Assembly: GCF_044962685.1 (NCBI RefSeq)
Contig: NZ_JBBKTX010000001.1
Location: 124,001-188,000 of the forward strand
Source: Oceanobacter antarcticus
Lineage (GTDB): Bacteria > Pseudomonadota > Gammaproteobacteria > Pseudomonadales > Oceanobacteraceae
Direction: 5' to 3'
Length of the DNA: 64,000 nt
The position numbers and the translations under genes were made by a program. Shown in pieces: positions 1-8,308 of the stretch. Position 1 is the stretch's first letter. Every line of letters begins with the position of its first letter. The notes below the pieces were generated by a model. It searched no databases and was not told the DNA's origin. It worked only from the letters and a program-made list of their open reading frames with translations.

Positions 1-522
1 GTGAGCACCGGTGACCTGGCTGCGACAAACCAGTAGTGCTCCGGCTTGCTCAGCCTGATGTTGCAAGGCTTGCATAAACTGGTGGCTGTCGATGATGCCG
101 GTTTCCGGCGACCAGAGTGCTGCTGCCGCCGCGACTTCCGGTTCCATCTGTTTTATTTGCTGGCTGTCCAGATGATGCAATGGAATATTGAGGCGTTTGG
201 CCGTTTGCTGCAGACGTTCCAGTTCCGGATGAGCCGCGCTTGGGCTGACAATAAGCTTGCCCGTTTTTTGATGGGGAATGTCAAACTGCTGACAAAACGG
301 ATAGGTCAACTCCCGGCCCCGGATACAAAGGGTTTCCTTTAGCGAACCTGGTGGATAATAAAGGCCGGCATGAATGACTTCACTGTTGCGGCTGCTGGTT
401 TCGCTGCCAGCCATGTCGGCCTGCTCAAGTATCAAGACCGAATAATGGCGGGATAGCTGTCGGGCGATCGCCAGGCCGATAACGCCCGCGCCAACAATGC
501 ATACATCAAAGTCTGGAGTCAT
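1..522 (-). CDS. FAD-dependent oxidoreductase, LhgO-like (3' end cut by window edge)
   Basis: N-terminal 174 residues of a DAO-fold flavoprotein; the rest lies beyond position 1. Residues 10-16 carry the dinucleotide-binding VGAGVIG motif, and E33 at the end of the second strand would bind the FAD ribose. Residues 44-57 (SRNSEVIHAGLYYP) are characteristic of the L-2-hydroxyglutarate oxidase family, which oxidises L-2-hydroxyglutarate to 2-oxoglutarate at the membrane. The ATG at 522 is the natural start, because the glycine motif begins ten residues later. Another glycine-oxidase-like DAO member cannot be excluded without the C-terminus. Confidence 0.8.
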   Translation of the reverse strand, partial: MTPDFDVCIVGAGVIGLAIARQLSRHYSVLILEQADMAGSETSSRNSEVIHAGLYYPPGSLKETLCIRGRELTYPFCQQFDIPHQKTGKLIVSPSAAHPELERLQQTAKRLNIPLHHLDSQQIKQMEPEVAAAAALWSPETGIIDSHQFMQALQHQAEQAGALLVCRSQVTGAH

Positions 523-628
523 CGAATAACGGTGCCTGCATACGGTAACGGTAGAGGGTGCCGCGCCATGCGGCTTTTGTTAAAGTGTCGCACCGATTTT
601 TACCACAGCTGCGGAGAAGGTAACACCG

Positions 629-829
629 ATGAACATCAGTCACGTTGAGAATGCAGGCATGACAATCGGCATTGCCATTTTGATCGGCTTTATGATGTTT
701 ATCATCTACGACCTTGCCAAACGCTCAAATGCGGGCAAATTTGGGATGGGAGTACTGTTTTTTGCACTGGGGCTGGGCATGCTGGGTTTTGTCATCAAGA
801 GTGTGATTGTCGAAATACTCAACCTGTAA
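629..829 (+). CDS. DUF2788 small inner-membrane protein
   Basis: A 66-residue protein with two predicted membrane helices (about residues 11-29 and 41-62) joined by a basic loop containing DLAKRSNAGKFG. This pattern, including the I-x-DLA segment and the short hydrophobic tail, matches the DUF2788 family of small gammaproteobacterial membrane proteins. The function is unknown. A GGAG-type ribosome binding site lies about ten bases before the ATG. It is transcribed divergently from the flavoprotein gene, about 100 bp away. Confidence 0.75.
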   Translation: MNISHVENAGMTIGIAILIGFMMFIIYDLAKRSNAGKFGMGVLFFALGLGMLGFVIKSVIVEILNL

Positions 830-949
830 GCCTGTTTGTTTTTAAATGCCGTTTTTCCGTTATTGGCACTGCATATGCAATAGCTATCGTTAGATTCACT
901 TGTAGCGAATAGCTGGCCCGGTCAGTAGGCCGTGTCAAACGGAGGAAAA

Positions 950-1462
950 ATGGAAGCTGCGCAAAGGCTGGGTAAGCCTGAGGAAGTTATGTTTGCCCGG
1001 ATTCCAGAGGAATTCATCACATCACCAGGATGGAGTGTGAAGCTGGTTCAGATACCAGTCCCATATACTGGGGATGTATCTGACGAGGAAACGACGGCCA
1101 GAATACAGTTGCTGGCAGAAAATCTGCTGCCGACGGCTGTACACATGGCAAATTTTTATCATCTACCCCAAAGCCAGTGGCTGAACCTGGTGTATACCGA
1201 TTCACGTTCCAGTATTGATGAAAACTCAAACCTGTTACTTGGCTTTTTGTCCAGAATTTCCGGGCAGCAGGAGCTGTGGGTACCTCTGGCGAGTAGCCAC
1301 AGTATGTTGCTTAACGTGTTGGGCCGGATATTGCCGCAACTGCAATCTCTGGATTTGTCTCGTAATCCATTGCTCTACATTGGCGATCATGCCAATTTTC
1401 CTGCCTTCAAACGCCTCGCCGAATCCTGTGATATGCCTATTTTCTGCCAGGCGACGTATTAG
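950..1462 (+). CDS. hypothetical protein
   Basis: A 170-residue protein whose family I do not recognise. An upstream in-frame GTG at 932 exists, but GGAGG at 941-945 sits just before the ATG at 950, so that start is preferred. The product is soluble-looking, with no signal peptide or membrane helix, and mixed alpha/beta in appearance. The stop codon TAG (1460-1462) uses the TA that flanks the miniature element beginning at 1462. The sequence after the element would also restore TAG, so the insertion did not alter the protein end. Confidence 0.65.
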   Translation: MEAAQRLGKPEEVMFARIPEEFITSPGWSVKLVQIPVPYTGDVSDEETTARIQLLAENLLPTAVHMANFYHLPQSQWLNLVYTDSRSSIDENSNLLLGFLSRISGQQELWVPLASSHSMLLNVLGRILPQLQSLDLSRNPLLYIGDHANFPAFKRLAESCDMPIFCQATY

Positions 1463-1732
1463 GGAGCGTTCTCAATTATTTGCCACGGCCTGTCAGGAGG
1501 AAAAATCCCGTCAGGCAAGGCGTTGGACGCCGAGAATGGCGAGTCCTTTTCAAGTCCAATAACACCGCCTGGCGGGATGTTGACCCTGACTCTGACCCTT
1601 GGGGCTGAGGCCAGTGACTTCCAGTACGGCGTTATTCGTCACTTGTTTAGCTCGCCCAATCGCGCTCCTCATGCCTTGTTCTGAAACCAACGGGCTCTCA
1701 GCAGGCTCGGTTTGATCATTGAGAACGCCCGC
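1462..1732. mobile_element. TA-flanked miniature inverted-repeat element (MITE-like) 1
   Basis: A 271-bp non-coding element with imperfect terminal inverted repeats. The left end reads GGGAGCGTTCTCAAT and the right end, reverse-complemented, reads GCGGGCGTTCTCAAT (13 of 15 identical). It is bounded on both sides by TA (1460-1461 and 1733-1734). A TA target duplication is typical of IS630/mariner-type transposition. The interior has no credible ORF but a long imperfect stem-loop at 1505-1578. It is probably a non-autonomous element moved in trans. No transposase is present in the window. Confidence 0.6.
1505..1578. repeat. stem-loop inside miniature element 1
   Basis: ATCCCGTCAGGC at 1505-1516 can pair with GCCTGGCGGGAT ending at 1578, with only one mismatched position in the terminal part. 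A second nested hairpin (GGAC-GCC facing GGC-GA-GTCC) lies inside. Either strand would give a folded transcript. Confidence 0.5.
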
Positions 1733-2021
1733 TAGTCACAGCTGCCCTTGCCATAATGGAACAACGTCCTCAGCCTGATGCTTGTAGGCGTTGTCCCATC
1801 TTTACTGATCCCTGCTTGAACCGCGTTGCTTTATGACATCTGACGGTAATGGTTCCTTTCGCTAAAAACTCGCTGGCGTTATCGGTGTTGTTGTTAAATG
1901 TAATCAGGTTCACACAATCGTGCGCAAGATCAGCTGCTGATAGAGTATCCTGATACACAATGACCATATCGTCAGACAACGTGCCATGATCAAGCAGACT
2001 GTAGAAAATGAGAGGTGTTTT

Positions 2022-2270
2022 ATGGGAAGCCCGCTAAAAGAACAGCTTCAGCGTTTACATGAGGAATTGTCAGCCAATCCTGAATTGGATGAAGAGACTG
2101 CTGAACTGATGAGGAAAGTCGCGGAAGACATTGAAGTTATGGAGCTGACGGACAACGCCGATGTTGTTGAGGGTTTGCAGGAGTATGCCATCCGCTTTGA
2201 TCAGGATCATCCGACGCTCTCGGAAATCTTGCGACAAATCGTTGATACATTAGGTCGTATCGGAGTCTGA
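2022..2270 (+). CDS. DUF4404 family protein
   Basis: An 82-residue acidic helical protein. The PLKEQLQRLHEEL segment at the N-terminus, followed by a helical pair and a C-terminal segment ending LRQIVDTLGRIGV, matches the small DUF4404 family, whose function is unknown. The ATG at 2022 is chosen over an upstream ATG at 1986 because GAGAGG lies six bases before it and family members begin near this point. It lies about 130 bp upstream of the CBS protein gene and may be co-transcribed. Confidence 0.65.
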   Translation: MGSPLKEQLQRLHEELSANPELDEETAELMRKVAEDIEVMELTDNADVVEGLQEYAIRFDQDHPTLSEILRQIVDTLGRIGV

Positions 2271-2400
2271 CAGGGTGGGGAGGTTCCATTCGTATGGATG
2301 TAACTCCGGCGCTTCTTCAGGTACTCGGCTGGCGCATCTGACGACTGATCATCGCTTCCCCCGGTCGTACAGCAAAAAAATAATATTGGAGACCCGTTGT

Positions 2401-2835
2401 ATGAGACATATGCCAACGCTCACTGAGGTAATGACGGCATTCCCGCTGCATGTTAACGAGGATACTTCACTGACAGAGGCTGCTGATCTAATGGCGCAGC
2501 ACAAATGTCATCACTTACCTGTTATGGATGGAGTGAAGGTTGCCGGGCTGCTGAGTTCTGAAGAGATTAAGCTGGCACAGCTGCCGGGCCACGATCTGGA
2601 AGATAGCCAGGGTCTGACGGCAGGTGATATGTGCCAGCGACGTTTTGCTAAAGTGGATTTGCATACTCGGCTTGATGTCGTGCTGTCCTGTATGGCTGAA
2701 GAAGGAATCAATGCAGTGGTTGTTATGCGCCATGAACGACTGGCTGGCATTTTGACCAGCCAGGACGCCTGTCGATTTTTTGCCGGTTGGCTGAAAAAAG
2801 AGTACTTGCCAGACGATGATCCCAGCATTGCCTGA
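2401..2835 (+). CDS. CBS-domain pair protein
   Basis: A 144-residue protein consisting almost entirely of two CBS motifs (about residues 8-62 and 75-132). The first begins with the typical pattern EVMTAFPLHVNEDTSLTEAADLM. Such stand-alone pairs bind adenine nucleotides and usually act as regulatory modules. The partner is not evident here. The ORF is open further upstream, but GGAG at 2388-2391 and the position of the first CBS strand favour the ATG at 2401. Confidence 0.8.
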   Translation: MRHMPTLTEVMTAFPLHVNEDTSLTEAADLMAQHKCHHLPVMDGVKVAGLLSSEEIKLAQLPGHDLEDSQGLTAGDMCQRRFAKVDLHTRLDVVLSCMAEEGINAVVVMRHERLAGILTSQDACRFFAGWLKKEYLPDDDPSIA

Positions 2836-3349
2836 GGGTTGCCTGATAGTTTGCCTGACCGCAGACACGGCTGGTTAGTTATCAGGTCGTTTGAAACACA
2901 AGCAGATATGCCGAACACCGGAGGCATGATTACCCTTGCCGAGGGCTTGCCTCCAGCGAGACTACTGGCAATCTCGACTATTTTGGCCGTCGGCTCGTTT
3001 TACTCCGATTGTCTGCGTTTTACCTCGTTAGAGTTACCCCCTTTCTGCACCCTTTTGACTCGACTGTGTCGTCTTTGTGATAATTCTTTGTGCATTTTTG
3101 TGATGAGTGCTGGTTTTAGTGTAATGGTTATTGATAGATCGCAATATTTTTTCTGCCATCACTGGGATCGGGTAACGACAGGATTGATACCAAAAGCTCT
3201 GAAAGACAGCTTATAGAGCGTGTTTTTGCTCATTATTGTGGCTTCTGCAGCGGTATTTTTGTTGAAACCGGTTCCTGATAAATTTTATTGGCCTGTTTCT
3301 AATAGCTGGTACGGAGTTTGCGAAAGACTATACAAAGGAGGATCTGCCC
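2836..3349. other. intergenic region without a supported gene
   Basis: About 510 bp between the CBS protein and the GAF regulator. An ORF at 2839-3216 is open, but its composition is unlike its neighbours and it has no ribosome binding site, so I do not call it. The right end holds the sigma-54-like promoter described separately. Confidence 0.5.
3307..3322 (+). promoter_or_regulatory. sigma-54-like (-24/-12) promoter motif
   Basis: TGGTACGGAGTTTGCG resembles the consensus TGGCACG-N4-TTGCW, with the invariant GG and GC separated by the required 10 bp. It lies 28 bp before the ATG of the GAF-Fis regulator. The start of transcription would fall near 3333, leaving a leader of about 17 nt that includes the ribosome binding site. 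It is a single-site match and may be chance. Confidence 0.35.
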
Positions 3350-4072
3350 ATGTATAAAATCGCTGATATCCAAGACTACCGCCAGCCCAAGCCAACTACC
3401 GTTGCCCACTGGCTTACGGGGCTTACTGAAATTATTGAAGGTCGTTACCAGGACGAGGAAAGCATTCAGCGCCTGCTGATGCTGATTTCCGAGCACACTG
3501 AGTTGCGCAATGTCTCAATTGCTTTGCCCGATTCGCCGAGTCGTTTCAAGGCGCAGTATTGTTCAACCGGCGTGACTAATGGCGTTTACAGCTTTGCTGT
3601 CCAGCACGCCCTGTGTCGTCAGTTTGAGTCGCGAGAGTGGTTGGTTATCAAGGATGGTAGTGAGCGTCCTGAACGGTTTGATCCCCAAGCTTGTGGCCTC
3701 ACCTTGCAAGATCGTTGCCTGCTGGTGCCACTGGTGTTGCGCCAGTCTGTATTGGCGGTTTTGGTGATGGATCTCCGTGGTGCACGCCTGGATCAAGTCA
3801 GTCTTGATTTGGTGCACTGCCTTGGCGCGCAAATCGCCCAGATTCTGGCAACCCAGGTCGTCCCTAACTTCAAAACGCTATATGCTCGCCCTTACCAGCG
3901 CGTGCAGGAAGACGAACTGAGTGATATTCACGCCGCAATCGACAAATGTAATGGTAATAAGACGATGGCTGCCAAGGTTTTGGGGCTGACGCCACGGCAG
4001 TTGCGTTATCGGCTTTCCAAACTGAGTGAAGAAAACCTGCAGCAGTTAAACGTTGCAGAAGTCACACACTAG
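3350..4072 (+). CDS. GAF-domain regulator with NifA-like Fis-type HTH, no AAA+ domain
   Basis: A 240-residue predicted transcription regulator. Residues about 35-170 form a GAF-like sensor domain. Residues about 197-230 form a Fis-type helix-turn-helix whose core (KTMAAKVLGLTPRQLRYRL) strongly resembles the DNA-binding end of NifA-type sigma-54 activators. The central AAA+ ATPase domain of such activators is absent, so it cannot remodel sigma-54 polymerase by itself. It may be an anti-activator, a co-activator, or an independent DNA-binding sensor. A strong AAAGGAGG ribosome binding site (3334-3341) sets the start. Confidence 0.75.
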   Translation: MYKIADIQDYRQPKPTTVAHWLTGLTEIIEGRYQDEESIQRLLMLISEHTELRNVSIALPDSPSRFKAQYCSTGVTNGVYSFAVQHALCRQFESREWLVIKDGSERPERFDPQACGLTLQDRCLLVPLVLRQSVLAVLVMDLRGARLDQVSLDLVHCLGAQIAQILATQVVPNFKTLYARPYQRVQEDELSDIHAAIDKCNGNKTMAAKVLGLTPRQLRYRLSKLSEENLQQLNVAEVTH

Positions 4073-4386
4073 GAATTTCACCGATTCGAATCCTGGAATG
4101 CAGGCTTTTGGGCCTGCCGGGATGTATTGCTGAATCCGCAATATTGACGAGGGGTTATTCGTTCCTCTCCAGGTGAGCATTGAGATATTTCTGGCTGGTT
4201 TGCGGATGACGTCTGTTTCGCCTATTACTGGCCAGGCTACGGTGGCTGATTATTTGAGCGCTGATGCCAGTATTACATTCTGCGGATAATGGCTGGCGGA
4301 GAATACCCGGTATGCTGTCATGCTTCATCAAAGTGTCACGTTCGCGCTGGCACACTGGTCAAATTTAGCCAGAGTGCCAGAGAAGT
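4073..4386. other. intergenic region
   Basis: About 310 bp. It contains a short hairpin, GCAGGC-TTTTGG-GCCTGC at 4100-4117, which may terminate the regulator transcript although no T-run follows. A GATTCGAATCC string near 4084 looks like a tRNA T-arm, but no tRNA can be folded around it. Confidence 0.4.
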
Positions 4387-5562
4387 ATGGCTTCGCTTCG
4401 TATCAGTATTGTCACTGAGACTTATGTTCCCGACGTTAATGGCGTCGCGAATTCCTTGCGCCAGTTAATTAATGCTCTGGATCCCGGTTGTTTCCAGGTG
4501 CAGCTGATTCGCACCCGCCCCCGTTCGGAATGGAAACCGGAAGTCGAGGAGGTGTGGTGTCGTGGTCTGACCATCCCCATGTACCCTGATTTGCAAATCG
4601 GCTGGCCAGCACGCAGTGAAATACGCGCAGCCTGGGAGCGATTTCAGCCTGAATTTGTATTTATTGCCACCGAAGGCCCATTGGGTAACTCGGCGCTTAA
4701 TTTGGCCATAGAGCGCCATATTCCGGTGCTGAGCGCTTTTCACACCAATTTCCATCGCTACAGCAGTTATTACGGGCTGGGCTGGATTCGAACACTGACT
4801 TTGAACTGGTTGCGACGCTTCCACAATCGTACCGCCGGGACTCTGGTGCCTTCCGAAGAGGTTGCTGCCTTTCTGCGTGAATCACGCTTCCATAATGTTC
4901 AGGTGCTGCCACACGGTGTCAATTGCACCTTGTTTCACCCTCGTCGGCGCAGTTCAGGGCTACGCCAGGCATGGCAGGTTGGAGAAGCCGATCGGGTCAT
5001 GCTGTACGTCGGGCGTATCGCTGCCGAAAAGAACATCCCGCTGGCGATTGCAACCTATGACCGTTTGCGTGTTTCACGCCCGGATCTCAAACTGGTGATG
5101 GTCGGAGATGGCCCCATGCGTGACGAGATTCAGACCAGCCACCCGGAGGTGATTTTTGCCGGGGTACAAACCGGTGAAGCACTGGCCCGGCATTTCGCTT
5201 CTGCGGATCTGTTTGTGTTCCCCAGCGTGACGGAAACGTTCGGCCTGGTGACGCTGGAAGCCATGGCCAGCGCCTTGCCAGTGGTTGCCTTTGATCTGGC
5301 GGCTGCGCATATGCACGTCCGCACCGGTCTTAATGGTGTACTGGCATTAACGGGAGAGGACGGTCATGCTGCAGATTTTGCCTTTGTCGCGGCGGCAGAA
5401 GCATTGGTCGACAGTGATCTGGTGGCGTTGGGTAAAGCCGCCCGAGCAACGGCTGAACAATTGAGTTGGGAGAGTGTGGCATCCCAGTTTAGCGGCTACA
5501 TTGAGCGCCAGCTGGATCGTCCCGTGGGGCAAATAATCGCCGAGAGCAAAACTATGGTATGA
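4387..5562 (+). CDS. GT4-family glycosyltransferase (MgtA/PimB-like mannosyltransferase)
   Basis: A 391-residue GT-B glycosyltransferase of family 1/GT4. The N-terminal TETYVPDVNGVANSLRQL is the acceptor-side signature of GDP-mannose-dependent alpha-mannosyltransferases. Then follow AFHTNFHRYSSYYGL, the linker PHGVNCTLFHP, the donor-domain LYVGRIAAEKNI and the EX7E motif in SVTETFGLVTLEAMA (about residues 279-293). In the family it transfers a hexose from a nucleotide sugar to a lipid or glycan at the cytoplasmic face of the membrane. Donor and acceptor are inferred, not proven. It stands alone, with no glycan cluster beside it. Confidence 0.85.
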   Translation: MASLRISIVTETYVPDVNGVANSLRQLINALDPGCFQVQLIRTRPRSEWKPEVEEVWCRGLTIPMYPDLQIGWPARSEIRAAWERFQPEFVFIATEGPLGNSALNLAIERHIPVLSAFHTNFHRYSSYYGLGWIRTLTLNWLRRFHNRTAGTLVPSEEVAAFLRESRFHNVQVLPHGVNCTLFHPRRRSSGLRQAWQVGEADRVMLYVGRIAAEKNIPLAIATYDRLRVSRPDLKLVMVGDGPMRDEIQTSHPEVIFAGVQTGEALARHFASADLFVFPSVTETFGLVTLEAMASALPVVAFDLAAAHMHVRTGLNGVLALTGEDGHAADFAFVAAAEALVDSDLVALGKAARATAEQLSWESVASQFSGYIERQLDRPVGQIIAESKTMV

Positions 5563-5604
5563 GCGTTGCAGTGAACTTTCCAGAACCACTTTGGGGGGAA
5601 CCAC

Positions 5605-5907
5605 ATGGTTGAATTCAACCGCATCAATATCGCGCTACTACAAAAAATAAAGCGATTAGCGAAAGAAGAGCAGGGCTGCATGATTCACTATGATTCGCCT
5701 TCACTGGAAGACGACCTCAGAAACCTTGTAAAAAGCGGCGTCAGTCAGGATCTGTTGGCCCTGGTAGAGGAGTTTTTGCCGACCCAGGAGCCACCATCCA
5801 GACAACTTATGGATAGAACCTACCGTGGTGCCACCACCATGATTGATGACCGTGAGCGTATTGGACCGTCTACCCGAGTCTATCGAGGCCGAATTATCTC
5901 GGGATAG
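5605..5907 (+). CDS. hypothetical protein
   Basis: A 100-residue soluble protein, charged and helical in its first 65 residues, with a basic, arginine-rich tail. No recognised domain. A clear GGGGGGAA ribosome binding site lies a few bases before the ATG at 5605, so I consider it real. It follows the glycosyltransferase by 42 bp in the same direction and may share its transcript. Confidence 0.6.
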   Translation: MVEFNRINIALLQKIKRLAKEEQGCMIHYDSPSLEDDLRNLVKSGVSQDLLALVEEFLPTQEPPSRQLMDRTYRGATTMIDDRERIGPSTRVYRGRIISG

Positions 5908-6074
5908 TTTGTTATTGATGTGTTGTTTTTTGGTGCGATATTGAACTGGTTTGATAACGCCTGTAAATTTCTGGTGCAGTTGTCTCGGATTGACCTTATC
6001 AGGTTGTTCATCAAGTCGGGTTAATATCCCATCAATCTTTGCCGGGTTGGTGTTTTTTCAACCGGAAACAGTAC

Positions 6075-8291
6075 ATGTTTTTTGCCCCTTTCGATAAACG
6101 GCTTTTACGCCGACGAGTGCCGGTTTACGCCGGTATTCTGATCACCGTCTGTCTGACACTGGCCTGTAACCGTCTCGAAAGTGGTAGTGGATTCTGGCTG
6201 CAGCGTTTGGATTATTTGCTGTACGACTGGCGTTTCGGTCTGTTGTCTGATCATTATGCTGGTGATGCGGACAGCAGGGTGCCGGTTATCGTTGTCGATA
6301 TTGACGAGTCCTCGCTGGCAGAGCAGGGGCGCTGGCCCTGGAGCCGTCGGCAGTTATCGCAATTACTGACCCGTCTGGCGGACGCTGGTGTGGCGGTTGT
6401 TGGTCTTGATATTGTGCTGGCTGAAGCGGAACAACAACCTTTGGGTCGTTGGCTGGATACTGTCCCAGAGCAGCAGCGTTTAATGCTGCTGGAACTGATG
6501 AAATCGGCCCCGGATCCCGACACCTTACTGGCCAGTACGATGCGACGGCTAGATGTCGTGGCAGGATTCTTTTTCAGCGACAACAGTACGGATACGCGCG
6601 GCGTACTGCCTGCTCCGGTGGCGCAACTGCCTTCTGGTGTACCGATGACATTTTTGGCCAGCCCGGGCTATAACGGCAATTTACCATTATTTGCGGAAGC
6701 CAGTGCTGGAGCCGGTTTTGTCTCCACTTTTACTGACCGTGACGGCAGTATCAGACGCACGCCGTTGGTGATGCGCTATGGCGATCAACTGTACCCGTCG
6801 TTGTCACTGGCCATGGTGATGATCTACTTGCTCGATTGGCAGCTGGAGACAGAGATAGTTCGTCTGGGTGATGTCATGGTACCAAGGCAGCTGGCGGTGG
6901 CGGGTATCCAGGTGCGCACCGATGCACTCGGGCGAGTGATTGTTCCTTATAAAGGGCCAGCCAGAAGCTATCGGTATATCTCGGCCGCTGACATTATGGC
7001 CGGACGGGTGGCAAGCGACGTGTTGGAAGGTGCTTTGGTCTTGGTGGGCACCAGCGCTCAGGGTTTGGCTGATTTGCGAACAACGCCGGTCGGTACCCAG
7101 TATCCCGGTGTCGAAGTTCACGCCAATGTGATCGATGCACTCCTGAACGGCAGTTTTCCCTATCGTCCAGAGTGGGAACCGGGGGCGACGTTTCTGTTAA
7201 TGATACTGACCGGGTTGCTGCTGTCGGTTGTATTGCCTGGGATGGGGCCGTTGCGAGCGATTCCATCCAGTATTGCCGCGCTGTTGCTGGTGGTCGTGAT
7301 TAACGCGATATGCTGGTCGATGGGGCTGGATTTGCCACTGGCACCACTGATTCTGTTGTGTTTTACCCTGGTGATACTCAACCTGGGTTATGGCTTTGTT
7401 TATGAAAGCAGAAGTCGTCGCACGCTGAAGGGAATGTTCGACCAATATGTGCCACCGGCACATATTGAAAAAATGCTCGACGATCCGGCGGCTTACCAGT
7501 TTCAGGGTGATAACCGTCAAATGACGGTGTTGTTCAGCGATATTCGATCCTTTACCAGTATTTCGGAAGGTTTGCCCGCCAACGAACTGAAACAGCTGCT
7601 GAGTAGTTATTTTACGCCGGTTACCAAAACCATTTTTGATCATGAAGGCACCATCGACAAATACGTCGGCGATATGGTGATGGCCTTCTGGGGGGCACCG
7701 CTGGACGATGTCGATCATGCCAGCCATGCCGTCGCCGCCGCGTTGGCCATGATTGAGGTGACCAGAACGTTGGAGCAGCCGTTTGCATTACGCGGCTGGC
7801 CACGGCTGGTGGCAGGCATTGGCGTTAATACGGGTGCGATGAATGTGGGGGATATGGGATCGTCATACCGCCGTGCCTATACGGTGCTGGGTGATGCTGT
7901 CAACCTGGGATCACGACTGGAATCCCTGACCAAGTATTACGGGGTTGATGTGCTGGTTGGCGAAAATACCCGCCATCAGGCGCTGGAATTTGAATACCGT
8001 TTTGTTGATCGTATCCAGGTCAAAGGCAAGCTCGAAGCGCTGGATGTCTTTGAACCACTCGGGTTGATCAGTGAAACCTCGGCAGCTACCCGAGAAGAGT
8101 TGGACTATCATCGTCGGGCCATGGATCTGTATATCTGCGCTAACTGGCGTGCCGCCAGAGAGGCATTTGACGAATTGGTCTGGCGTTATCCCCAGTGCAA
8201 ACTTTACCAGGTCTTTCAGGAACGACTGCGAGAGTGGGAGATGCTGCCGCCGTCAGACTGGGACGGCAGCTTTCAGCATCAGCAAAAATAG
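6075..8291 (+). CDS. CHASE2-domain class III adenylate cyclase
   Basis: A 738-residue membrane receptor cyclase. After an N-terminal helix (about 13-32) comes a periplasmic CHASE2 sensor (about 35-360), with the typical VIVVDIDESSLAEQGRWPWSR, then three closely spaced helices (about 372-455) and a class III cyclase domain (about 475-655). Metal-binding aspartates are D489 in FSDIRSF and D533 in YVGDMVMAFWG. The adenine-specifying lysine (IDKYVGD) and the catalytic YTVLGDAVNLGSR segment are present, so it should make cAMP. The ATG at 6075 has GGAA seven bases upstream and is preferred to a TTG at 6039. It is convergent with the FecR gene, 17 bp apart. Confidence 0.9.
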   Translation: MFFAPFDKRLLRRRVPVYAGILITVCLTLACNRLESGSGFWLQRLDYLLYDWRFGLLSDHYAGDADSRVPVIVVDIDESSLAEQGRWPWSRRQLSQLLTRLADAGVAVVGLDIVLAEAEQQPLGRWLDTVPEQQRLMLLELMKSAPDPDTLLASTMRRLDVVAGFFFSDNSTDTRGVLPAPVAQLPSGVPMTFLASPGYNGNLPLFAEASAGAGFVSTFTDRDGSIRRTPLVMRYGDQLYPSLSLAMVMIYLLDWQLETEIVRLGDVMVPRQLAVAGIQVRTDALGRVIVPYKGPARSYRYISAADIMAGRVASDVLEGALVLVGTSAQGLADLRTTPVGTQYPGVEVHANVIDALLNGSFPYRPEWEPGATFLLMILTGLLLSVVLPGMGPLRAIPSSIAALLLVVVINAICWSMGLDLPLAPLILLCFTLVILNLGYGFVYESRSRRTLKGMFDQYVPPAHIEKMLDDPAAYQFQGDNRQMTVLFSDIRSFTSISEGLPANELKQLLSSYFTPVTKTIFDHEGTIDKYVGDMVMAFWGAPLDDVDHASHAVAAALAMIEVTRTLEQPFALRGWPRLVAGIGVNTGAMNVGDMGSSYRRAYTVLGDAVNLGSRLESLTKYYGVDVLVGENTRHQALEFEYRFVDRIQVKGKLEALDVFEPLGLISETSAATREELDYHRRAMDLYICANWRAAREAFDELVWRYPQCKLYQVFQERLREWEMLPPSDWDGSFQHQQK

Positions 8292-8308
8292 TCGTCAGTC
8301 AGAGGTGT

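Noticed and set aside
1770..1979. 69-codon ORF on the minus strand
   Set aside because: No ribosome binding site, family pattern or neighbour support; treated as chance.
2839..3216. 125-codon ORF
   Set aside because: No ribosome binding site, odd composition and no recognisable domain.
4080..4117. tRNA-like T-arm string GATTCGAATCC
   Set aside because: No acceptor, D or anticodon arm can be folded around it; the neighbouring hairpin is simple.
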